A stretch of 12,187 bases of DNA. Source: JAAYBQ01 sp035403465. GTDB taxonomy: Bacteria > Spirochaetota > UBA4802 > UBA5550. Shown here in pieces: positions 1-6,824 of this stretch. The DNA lies in NCBI GenBank assembly GCA_035403465.1, contig DAONFG010000068.1:1-12187 (forward strand). Reading direction: 5' to 3'. The notes beneath the pieces are model-generated. The model did no database searches and was not told the origin of the DNA. It saw only the letters and a list, made by a program, of their open reading frames with translations. The translations under genes were made by a program, and so were the position numbers. Every line of letters begins with the position of its first letter. Position 1 is the first letter of the stretch.

Positions 1-1453
1 AGAGCCTGACGCAGAGCAGACTCTTGCAATCCTCAGGGGGCTAAAGGAAACTTACGAAAAATATCACAAGGTGCTTTACTCCGAAGAGTCCCTTGAAGAA
101 GCCGTGATGCTTTCGGAACGATACATCACTGACAGGTTTTTCCCTGATAAGGCTATAGATGTAATTGATGAATCCGGTGCCATGGCACGTTACGATAATA
201 TCGAAAAACCAGCCGAGATTGCTGAACTTGAATCAGAGATTGAAAGGCTGAATGAAAATAAGATTGAGCTGGTGCAGGCGCAGGAGTATGAGCAGGCCGC
301 ACGCATACGTGATATTATAGCAGAAAAGAAAGAGCGGCTTGAAACCGTAACCAGCGAATGGATTAACAGGGCAAATAAATATGAAATAATTGTGAAGCCG
401 CAGCTGATCGCAAAGGTTGTGGCAGAGATGACCGGAATACCTGTTGAGGATATTGAAGAGGATGAATCTGAAAAACTCCTGCGCATGGAGGAATATCTTG
501 AGAAGAGGGTGCGCGGTCAGAGAACTGCTATCGAGTCTGTGAGCAGGGCGATACGGAGGTCACGCGTTGGTCTTGGACGGGATAACAGGCCGAACGGTTC
601 ATTTATTTTCCTGGGACCTACCGGTGTCGGAAAAACCGAGCTGGCCAGGGCGCTTGCCGAGTTTCTTTTCGGCGACGAGAGGAACCTTGTGCGCCTGGAT
701 ATGTCCGAGTTTATGGAGAAGCACTCAGTGTCAAGGCTCATCGGATCCCCCCCGGGATATGTCGGTTACGAAGAGGGCGGTCAATTGACGGAAAAGGTGA
801 AGCGTAAACCTTATTCAGTAATTCTTATGGATGAAATAGAAAAGGCGCACCCAGATATTTTCAACATACTGCTCCAGGTGCTTGATGAAGGGGAACTTAC
901 TGATTCATCTGGAACCACTGTGAGTTTCAGGGATACTGTAATTATCATGACATCTAATATCGGCAACAGTGAGCTTGATAAAACAGGGATGCTGGGATTC
1001 GGCAAGACCGGCAGCAGCGGATTCAGCAGTGAAAGAATGAATGAAAGCCTCAAAAAAGGTTTTTCTCCTGAATTTCTTAACAGGGTGGACGAGGTAATCA
1101 CTTTTAACAGGCTGACACGTGAAGATATGTCAGGGATCACTGATCTTATGCTTGATGAAATTTCAGAAAGGCTCAACCGTGAAGGTGTGGAACTCTCTGT
1201 TCCTAAAGCGGTGAGGAACTACCTTCTGGAAAAAGGTTTTGATGAAAAAACAGGTGCAAGAAGCCTCAGGCGCATAATACAGCGTGAACTTGAAGACGGC
1301 ATAGCGGAAAAACTCCTTCTTGATAAATCAGGAGTAAAGGTTAAAATCAGGACGTTGATGAAAAACGGCGGTATATCGTTCAGCATAAAAAAAGCAGATA
1401 ATGAAGAATATGATTACGAAGATGAAAATCCGGTAAAAGTTCAAAAAAAATAA
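1..1453 (+). CDS. clpC: ClpC-type AAA+ unfoldase of the Clp protease (5' end cut off by the window)
   Basis: ATP-driven cytoplasmic unfoldase that feeds proteins into the ClpP peptidase. The gene enters from the left edge; the first whole codon starts at base 2, so the GTG at base 71 is internal and not a start. Visible in order are the end of the first AAA+ module (DRFFPDKAIDVIDE), a middle region with a UVR motif (QEYEQAARIRDII, bases 281-319) that distinguishes ClpC from ClpA and ClpB, and a complete second AAA+ module. That module has Walker A GPTGVGKT (614-637), Walker B VILMDE (818-835), the TSNIG sensor 1 and the GARSLRRIIQ sensor 2. An MLGFG loop after sensor 1 resembles the [LIV]-G-[FL] tripeptide that docks on ClpP. 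The C-terminal tail is short and charged. The N-terminal domain and first Walker motifs lie outside the window. leuC follows 66 bases downstream with no obvious terminator between. Confidence 0.95.
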   Translation, partial: EPDAEQTLAILRGLKETYEKYHKVLYSEESLEEAVMLSERYITDRFFPDKAIDVIDESGAMARYDNIEKPAEIAELESEIERLNENKIELVQAQEYEQAARIRDIIAEKKERLETVTSEWINRANKYEIIVKPQLIAKVVAEMTGIPVEDIEEDESEKLLRMEEYLEKRVRGQRTAIESVSRAIRRSRVGLGRDNRPNGSFIFLGPTGVGKTELARALAEFLFGDERNLVRLDMSEFMEKHSVSRLIGSPPGYVGYEEGGQLTEKVKRKPYSVILMDEIEKAHPDIFNILLQVLDEGELTDSSGTTVSFRDTVIIMTSNIGNSELDKTGMLGFGKTGSSGFSSERMNESLKKGFSPEFLNRVDEVITFNRLTREDMSGITDLMLDEISERLNREGVELSVPKAVRNYLLEKGFDEKTGARSLRRIIQRELEDGIAEKLLLDKSGVKVKIRTLMKNGGISFSIKKADNEEYDYEDENPVKVQKK

Positions 1454-1519
1454 AATAACTTGATTTTTAACATCCCTGCGATCAATTGTCTTCCCATATT
1501 ATAAATACAGGATGCCTAT

Positions 1520-2809
1520 ATGGGAAGAACAATCACGGAAAAAATTTTTGATGCTCACAGAGTTGACGAAATGGCTGGCGGAGTCAACGTGCTCAGGATT
1601 GACGCGGTCTTCTGCCATGAGATCACCACTCCCATCGCAATTAATGACCTTGTTTCAAGAGGCAAGGACAGGGTATTCGATCCGGATAAAATCAAGGTTG
1701 TAATAGACCATGTTACTCCTTCAAAAGATACAAAAACCGCGCAACAGGCAAAAATTCTTCGCGAGTGGGCCAGACGTAATAAGATAAAAGATTTCTTTGA
1801 TGTGGGTCGAAACGGCGTTTGCCATGCGATTTTTCCTGAAAAGGGATTTACCAGACCAGGTTACACCATTATCATGGGCGATTCACACACATGTACTCAC
1901 GGTGCGTTCGGCGCATTTGCAGCCGGTGTAGGCACAACTGACCTCGAGGTTGGTATACTTAAAGGTGTGTGTACTTTTAAAACTCCAAGGACCATGAAAA
2001 TTAACCTCACCGGAAAACTTAAAACAGGTGTTTATGCCAAGGATGTCATTCTTTACATAATATCAAAGATTGGTGTAAACGGTGCAACGAACATGATCAT
2101 GGAATTTACAGGCGAAGCTGTTGATGCCATGACAATGGAATCGAGGATGACGCTGTGCAACATGGCAATAGAAGCAGGCGGTACAAGCGGTGTATGCTAT
2201 CCCGATATGACAACAGTCGATTATCTCTGGGAATTTATCAAAGGCGAGTATAAGTCGAAGAATGATGCACTCGCAGATTATAAAAAATGGATTTCTGATA
2301 AAGATGCGTCTTACGACAAAATTATTGATATAGATGTAAGTAAACTGGAGCCGATGGTTACGTACGGCTATAAACCTGACGAGGTTAAACCTGTAAGTGA
2401 AATGACGGGTACACCGGTTGACCAGGTCTATATAGGGTCATGCACTAACGGAAGGATCGAGGATCTTCGAATTGCAGCATCAATACTTAAGGGCAAAAAA
2501 ATAAGCGATAATGTGCGAGGTGTAGTTTCACCAGCAACCCCCGTGATCTTTAAAAAAGCTCTCGCGGAGGGTATTATAGATATTTTCATGGATTCCGGGT
2601 TCTGTGTGACAAATCCCACTTGCGGTGCATGTCTTGGAATGAGCAACGGGGTACTGGCTCCCGGTGAATCATGCGCTTCAACAACAAACCGTAATTTTAA
2701 CGGAAGGATGGGGAAGGGCGGTATGGTACACCTGATGAGTCCGGCAACTGCTGCCGCTACAGCAATTGAGGGTAAGATAACAAATTCACCGCTTTTTAAG
2801 AAGAACTGA
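1520..2809 (+). CDS. leuC: 3-isopropylmalate dehydratase large subunit (short type)
   Basis: Catalytic [4Fe-4S] subunit that, with LeuD, isomerises 2-isopropylmalate to 3-isopropylmalate in leucine synthesis. The 429-residue protein is an aconitase-family domain with the three cluster ligands in place: Cys308 in YIGSCTNGR, and Cys368 and Cys371 in NPTCGACLGM. The N-terminal GDSHTCTHGAFGAF motif is also present. The length fits the shorter family branch shared with archaea and homoaconitases (about 420 residues) rather than the roughly 470-residue E. coli type. AGGA at 1509-1512 lies 7 bases before the ATG. A competing ATG at 1512 is in another frame. AT-rich -10-like hexamers occur near 1497-1505 but lack a convincing -35, so the gene may share transcripts with clpC. 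In organisms that use citramalate synthase the same enzyme also serves isoleucine synthesis; nothing here tests that. Confidence 0.95.
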   Translation: MGRTITEKIFDAHRVDEMAGGVNVLRIDAVFCHEITTPIAINDLVSRGKDRVFDPDKIKVVIDHVTPSKDTKTAQQAKILREWARRNKIKDFFDVGRNGVCHAIFPEKGFTRPGYTIIMGDSHTCTHGAFGAFAAGVGTTDLEVGILKGVCTFKTPRTMKINLTGKLKTGVYAKDVILYIISKIGVNGATNMIMEFTGEAVDAMTMESRMTLCNMAIEAGGTSGVCYPDMTTVDYLWEFIKGEYKSKNDALADYKKWISDKDASYDKIIDIDVSKLEPMVTYGYKPDEVKPVSEMTGTPVDQVYIGSCTNGRIEDLRIAASILKGKKISDNVRGVVSPATPVIFKKALAEGIIDIFMDSGFCVTNPTCGACLGMSNGVLAPGESCASTTNRNFNGRMGKGGMVHLMSPATAAATAIEGKITNSPLFKKN

Positions 2810-2821
2810 CGGAGGATCACA

Positions 2822-3346
2822 ATGAAACAATTTAACGGAAGAGTTCTTTTCCTGGACAGGTCTGATATAAATACTGACGAAATTATACCCGCGAAATATC
2901 TGACAGAAAATACGAAAGAGGCACTACAGCCCTTTCTCCTGGAAGATCTGAAAATGGATGGATTCACTCACCCTGCGGATATTTCCAGCCGTGGTGTGAT
3001 TATAACAAGGGAGAATTTCGGATGCGGTTCTTCGCGCGAGCATGCACCATGGGCACTTGAGGTTAACGGAATTAATCTTGTGATCGCAGAAAACTTTGCG
3101 CGCATATTCAGGCAGAATATGTACAACTGCGGGATGATGGCTGTGGAACTCCCGGCTGATGTGCTGGACAGTATCTTTAAAAAATTCAAAGGGAAAGAGA
3201 CCTATATAAAAACAGACCTGGACAGATCAGTATTCATAATTACATCCGGAGATATAAAAGATGAGGTACCATTTACTGTTTCGGGTTTCGACATGGAACT
3301 TGTCAGGTCAGGGGGATGGGTCGATTACGCGGATACGCGTTACTGA
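2822..3346 (+). CDS. leuD: 3-isopropylmalate dehydratase small subunit (short type)
   Basis: Swivel-domain subunit that completes the LeuCD active site. The 174-residue protein has the expected DINTDEIIPAKYL opening (residues 15-27) and the substrate-binding loop GCGSSREHAP (residues 67-76). It is shorter than the roughly 200-residue E. coli LeuD, matching the short LeuC partner. The loop after the first strand reads YLTE (residues 26-29). Archaeal homoaconitase small subunits carry an arginine there (YLRT), so the missing Arg favours isopropylmalate over homoaconitate as substrate; this rests on family knowledge and is an inference. It starts 12 bases after leuC with a strong GGAGG at 2811-2815, so the two are cotranslated from one message. 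Its last 7 bases overlap the 3' end of the convergent AsmA-like gene, and a terminator hairpin includes its stop codon. Confidence 0.95.
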   Translation: MKQFNGRVLFLDRSDINTDEIIPAKYLTENTKEALQPFLLEDLKMDGFTHPADISSRGVIITRENFGCGSSREHAPWALEVNGINLVIAENFARIFRQNMYNCGMMAVELPADVLDSIFKKFKGKETYIKTDLDRSVFIITSGDIKDEVPFTVSGFDMELVRSGGWVDYADTRY

Positions 3347-3354
3347 TTTTTTTT
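3321..3354 (+). terminator. Rho-independent terminator of leuCD, inside the end of leuD
   Basis: Arm 3321-3331 (TCGATTACGCG) faces arm 3336-3346 (CGCGTTACTGA) across a GATA loop. The loop-proximal five pairs are perfect and GC-rich (ACGCG/CGCGT). The outer part has two mismatches and a G-T pair. The arm ends directly at eight T residues (3347-3354). It therefore reads as a terminator for rightward leuCD transcripts. It sits over the last leuD codons and its stop, and over the stop of the opposing gene. On the minus strand no T-run follows, so it should not terminate the opposing transcript. Transcription was not tested. Confidence 0.55.
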
Positions 3355-5499
3355 AAGTATCTTGATATTTTTACTATCAGTGATACTGCCGTTTATCGCA
3401 AATGGAATAATGTACCAGTTCCCGCTTGCGTACTCACCAAAAACTGTCACAGCAGGACGGGGTATATCCTTTATAAAATGATTGTTAAACTCAAGTTTAA
3501 TCGACATATTCTTCGCAACAAGGTCTGAATCGATTTGCCCGTTCATTAGAAGCCGCACATCCTCTGCATTGAAAATGAATGAATTAATTATGAAGATGTT
3601 TCTATTGATATCTATGTTGCCGTATATTTTCTGGAATTCAAGGTCTTTCAACTTATAGCGAAGCTCTGCAAGGAATATGATAAGACCATTCTGCACCCCC
3701 GTATTCACTACTTTCCCGCGTGTTATGGAAAATGTTGTGTTGCCCTTTACAGTTGAAAGCATATTTTCTTTAACCTGGAAGTTAAGGTTTGCTGCCCCAT
3801 CTGCGAAACCAAAGAATCTGTCTTTCATATTTTCATTTTTTAAAGCTATATCCTGAATCTTTATATTGTTATACTTAACCTGTATCTGTGCATCCGGGAT
3901 ACTTCCTGAAATATCAATCTTTCCTGATCCATATAATTTTCCGCTGAATATGTCAGCAGTTAGTCCAGGGATTTTTATGCTGCTCCCCGAAGCCCTGAAT
4001 TCAGAATCTATATTTCTTACTATGTAGTTTTCGTAAACAAGTTCCCTGACCTGAACCTTGCCTGCTAAATTAAACTTTATATTGATACCCTGTCCTGAAC
4101 CACTGACTGAAGAACCTGAACCGCCTGCAGTTTTTCCTGAACCTGCGGATTCTTCCTGGAGTTTTGATTTTTTGAACTTTATTTTATCAGCTTCGATCCT
4201 GTCGCTTCTGATAATAATATAAAAGTTTTTGAAACTGCTGTCTGTTGTTGCAACCGATATGGTGCTGACGTTGCCGAAAATTTTGCATGGGATAGATTCT
4301 TTTTTTATGTTTCCTGAATTAATATCTATTACAGTGTTGATGTCACTTACAAATTCAGCATTTCCATTGTACCCCGTGTTTGCCAGTTCAATCCTGCCTG
4401 AAAATGAGTTTCCATCATATGACAGGTTCCCCCTGACGGAACCATACAGTCCCGCAGGAATCAGTTTCGAAAATGAACGTGCATCATCAAAATCGACAGA
4501 AAGGTCGGATGCACTGAATTTTCTGATCCCGCCTCCCGCTGAAGAGATGGCCATGGAATTAAGGCTGGCCGATGATTCATTAAGCTTGCCTTTAATGTCG
4601 CTCAGGTATGTCATCTTTGCAGGTATATCAACTGTGCACCAGCCGTCAACATTCAGAACTTTTGACGTACCTTTGAGCGTTGATGATCCCTTTGCGTGTC
4701 CCTTGACTGATGTTCTGGTAATCTCGAGGTTGTCTATATAGCAATTGGCTGTCTGGAAAGGAAGATTTATTTTGTTCTTGGCAAAACCGTATGTCCACGG
4801 GATATCCAAATTAACTCCCTTTACCCTGCCTAGGATTGTGAATACGCCGGTTGTATTTACATCAACCTCGGGATAAAGCTCTCCCCGTTTATCAGGGAGA
4901 ATTATCTTTGAATCTGAGATGCTGAGTTTATTGTTTTCTTCAATATTTATGGTGCAGTCGATTATGTATTCACCTTCGAGGGGCTTGTATTTTTCAGGTG
5001 GATTAACAAGAACAAATGAACATTCAGAGAGAAGGATTCTGGATATTTTTATTTTTTTCTTTTCACCGCTGCCGGTCGATCCCTGTGCCATGTCGCTGAA
5101 AAGACGCTTCAGGTTGTTGTCCCCTTCTTTTGCGAATTCCCAGGCAAGGCGGAATTTTTTACAATAGATAGTGTCTATCCGTATATCTTTTTTTAGTATG
5201 GATATCAGGGAAAAGTTAATCACAACTTCTTCTGAGCGGACAAGTTCGGACTTGCTTCCATCGGGGAGTGTTTCATAAACTGTCACATTATTAAGTAAAA
5301 CACCGCGTATGCTGTATTCAAGCGACTCGATAGAAACCTGGCGTTTGAGTGCTTTTTCGGCACCCGCTTTAATCATGGCCATTACCGAATCTTTAGGGTA
5401 AAAATAGAATATCAATGAAGCAGCGGCCGCTGATATAACTGCAAGTATCACTGCTGAAATTATGCTAATCCGGATAAACTTAAATATTCTGCGTGTCAT
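3340..5499 (-). CDS. AsmA-like inner-membrane-anchored envelope protein
   Basis: A 719-residue protein of the AsmA/TamB-like group. Characterised relatives are inner-membrane-anchored periplasmic proteins linked to phospholipid transport and outer-membrane assembly. It opens with a basic MTRRIFKFIR stretch and one membrane segment (about residues 11-34). The typical AsmA N-terminal pattern follows (alternating beta strands, SLEYSIRGVLLNNVTV), then a long beta-rich body. A Gly/Ser-rich linker lies around residues 447-467. The AsmA-type C-terminal region starts near residue 580 (FSITRGKVVNTGVQNGLIIF). The ATG overlaps the stop of the upstream cyclic-nucleotide-binding gene as ATGA. I see no good Shine-Dalgarno sequence, so its translation is probably coupled to that gene. 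Its end overlaps leuD by 7 bases in convergent orientation. Family membership is fairly secure; the lipid-transport role is inferred. Confidence 0.8.
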   Translation of the reverse strand: MTRRIFKFIRISIISAVILAVISAAAASLIFYFYPKDSVMAMIKAGAEKALKRQVSIESLEYSIRGVLLNNVTVYETLPDGSKSELVRSEEVVINFSLISILKKDIRIDTIYCKKFRLAWEFAKEGDNNLKRLFSDMAQGSTGSGEKKKIKISRILLSECSFVLVNPPEKYKPLEGEYIIDCTINIEENNKLSISDSKIILPDKRGELYPEVDVNTTGVFTILGRVKGVNLDIPWTYGFAKNKINLPFQTANCYIDNLEITRTSVKGHAKGSSTLKGTSKVLNVDGWCTVDIPAKMTYLSDIKGKLNESSASLNSMAISSAGGGIRKFSASDLSVDFDDARSFSKLIPAGLYGSVRGNLSYDGNSFSGRIELANTGYNGNAEFVSDINTVIDINSGNIKKESIPCKIFGNVSTISVATTDSSFKNFYIIIRSDRIEADKIKFKKSKLQEESAGSGKTAGGSGSSVSGSGQGINIKFNLAGKVQVRELVYENYIVRNIDSEFRASGSSIKIPGLTADIFSGKLYGSGKIDISGSIPDAQIQVKYNNIKIQDIALKNENMKDRFFGFADGAANLNFQVKENMLSTVKGNTTFSITRGKVVNTGVQNGLIIFLAELRYKLKDLEFQKIYGNIDINRNIFIINSFIFNAEDVRLLMNGQIDSDLVAKNMSIKLEFNNHFIKDIPRPAVTVFGEYASGNWYIIPFAINGSITDSKNIKILKKNQ

Positions 5500-6719
5500 T
5501 GTTTATTTTTGCTGGCTTCCCGTTTTCTTTCCATTGCAGTCTGTTTCTTGAAATACTGAGATGTTTTTTCAAGTTCTGATATATCCGCACTCATGATTTT
5601 ACCTCCCTCAAGGGACATGTTCTTGTCTTCAAGGAGCTGTACAATCAGGGCTTCACCCTCTTTCTGCGGCAATCCGACCATGTTTATCAGTTCTTTTGAT
5701 CCGAACTCGAAGTTGTGGGGCTTCTTGAATTCAATCGGAATTTTCTGCTTTTCTATCTGTATCAGCAGTGTGTCGTAAATCCTTCCAAGGGGATGGCGGA
5801 TAAGAAGGTTCTCGAGCTGCCTGTATGCTGTCCAGAGTCTTTCACTTAACAACTGGATCAGGCGTGTGGCCAGCTGGGGCTGGGCCTGAACCATTCCCTC
5901 GAAGTTGGACTTGTTTATGGCAAGAACTGTAACTTCGCCGTAGGATATAGCAGAAGCACTTCTGGGTTTGTTGTCAAGGAGAGCCATCTCTCCAAAAATA
6001 TCGCCTGGTTTGAGTACAGCCAGGAGAATCTCCTCTTCCATGACCTTGGTTATTTTTACACGCCCGTCCTGAATAATAAAGAGTTCATCACCAGGTTCGG
6101 ATTCGCAGAAAAGCATGGTGTTGTCCGGGTAAACCCTGTTCATACCCTTATGGTAGGGCATTTCTGGAGATTTCATTGGAGCCTTGAGAGTCTGGAGCCT
6201 GCTGATAGAATCGTTTCTGAAACTTCCATTGGGACAGTTTATTATATATTTCTGATATGCATATATGGCATAATTAAAGATTCGTTTTTTAAGATAGTAT
6301 TCGGCAATGTTGAAAAGATGTTCCGGGTCCTCTTCACCGGCTGTTTTCAGAGTAAGACTTGTTATTGCATGGTCAAACTGACGCAGTTTACGGCTGAAGA
6401 AACGTATAATCTTCATGGCAACAACAGGATTTTTCTGGATGAGCAGCCCGAAAAGGTCCTTTTCGACTGATATCAGAGATACATTTTCAAGGGCTACAGC
6501 TGATTCCTGTGCAGCGTGACCGCTCATGCATGAGACAACACCAAAGAAGTCGCCGGGTCCGAGTATGGAATATGGTTCTTCTGACAGGATTGGATTTTCC
6601 TTGGAAACTTTTACCTTCCCGGATCTGATTATGTAGAAATTATTAACGGTCTTTTTCCCCTCTACCATGATAAAGGAGTTTGCTATATAGTTTTCAATTT
6701 TAAACTGGGTTGCGGACAT
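5496..6719 (-). CDS. Double cyclic-nucleotide-binding, Crp-like protein with TPR-like linker
   Basis: A 407-residue soluble protein with two CNB (cAMP-receptor-type) domains, about residues 1-115 and 195-300. The second keeps the full phosphate-binding cassette: FGEMALL (242-248), then Pro252-Arg253-Ser254-Ala255. The first has lost the key acid and arginine: FGVVSCM at 59-65 and QESA at 71-74, with Val61 and Glu72 at the Glu and Arg positions. It is probably structural. Residues 129-165 look like one TPR-type helical hairpin. The C-terminus fits a Crp winged helix (ELINMVGL 343-350, then PQKEGEALIVQLLED 351-365 and a GGK wing). The would-be recognition helix is acidic rather than Arg-rich, so DNA binding is uncertain. 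It has a good start context, AGAGGAAG ending just before the ATG. It overlaps the AsmA-like gene by 4 bases. Likely a nucleotide sensor or regulator; its targets are unknown. Confidence 0.85.
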   Translation of the reverse strand: MSATQFKIENYIANSFIMVEGKKTVNNFYIIRSGKVKVSKENPILSEEPYSILGPGDFFGVVSCMSGHAAQESAVALENVSLISVEKDLFGLLIQKNPVVAMKIIRFFSRKLRQFDHAITSLTLKTAGEEDPEHLFNIAEYYLKKRIFNYAIYAYQKYIINCPNGSFRNDSISRLQTLKAPMKSPEMPYHKGMNRVYPDNTMLFCESEPGDELFIIQDGRVKITKVMEEEILLAVLKPGDIFGEMALLDNKPRSASAISYGEVTVLAINKSNFEGMVQAQPQLATRLIQLLSERLWTAYRQLENLLIRHPLGRIYDTLLIQIEKQKIPIEFKKPHNFEFGSKELINMVGLPQKEGEALIVQLLEDKNMSLEGGKIMSADISELEKTSQYFKKQTAMERKREASKNKQ

Positions 6720-6748
6720 TCTTCCTCTGGGAAAAGCGTTATTACTAC

Positions 6749-6777
6749 ATTATTATAACTTGTCGGTAAAATTTCAA
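6749..6777 (-). promoter_or_regulatory. Possible promoter of the cyclic-nucleotide-binding / AsmA-like pair
   Basis: Reading leftward, TTGAAA (6777-6772) is followed after 17 bases by AATAAT (6754-6749). A perfect TATAAT also lies at 6757-6752, but with only a 14-base spacer to the same -35. Transcription would start about 20-25 bases before the ATG at 6719. The -35 is part of the palindrome 6772-6805. The gap is AT-rich, so a chance match is quite possible. Confidence 0.35.
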
Positions 6778-6805
6778 TAAAATTACATCAGTAATTGTAT
6801 TGAAA
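6772..6805. promoter_or_regulatory. 15-base imperfect palindrome between mutS and the cyclic-nucleotide-binding gene
   Basis: Arm TTTCAATAAAATTAC (6772-6786) and arm GTAATTGTATTGAAA (6791-6805) are inverted repeats with one mismatch and an ATCA centre. It lies 53 bases upstream of the ATG at 6719 and covers the possible -35 (TTGAAA on the minus strand), a good place for a repressor or autoregulatory operator. As RNA it could fold after mutS, but the stem is almost all A-U and only four U residues follow, so it would be a weak terminator. It does not match the CRP (TGTGA-N6-TCACA) or FNR (TTGAT-N4-ATCAA) consensus. Confidence 0.5.
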
Positions 6806-6824
6806 GATATTATTTATCTGCATT

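Noticed and set aside
71..73. GTG as the start of the clpC frame
   Set aside because: The frame is open to the left edge and the residues before it match the end of the first AAA+ module, so the gene is simply cut by the window.
811..1176. 121-codon open frame on the minus strand inside clpC
   Set aside because: It is a serine/leucine-rich shadow of a clear AAA+ coding sequence, with no domain or start signal.
1454..1519. Dedicated leuCD promoter between clpC and leuC
   Set aside because: TATTAT and TATAAA hexamers near 1497-1505 have no acceptable -35 at 16-18 bases; TTGATT at 1460 is too far away.
2428..2967. 179-codon minus-strand frame across leuC and leuD
   Set aside because: It runs antisense to two well-supported genes and across their junction; its composition and lack of motifs fit a shadow.
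4229..4741. 170-codon plus-strand frame inside the AsmA-like gene
   Set aside because: No recognisable domain or ribosome binding site, and the opposite strand carries a coherent family member in a continuous frame.
6772..6805. Strong rho-independent terminator for mutS
   Set aside because: The stem has almost no G-C pairs and only four T residues follow on the minus strand, so an operator or weak attenuator is more likely.
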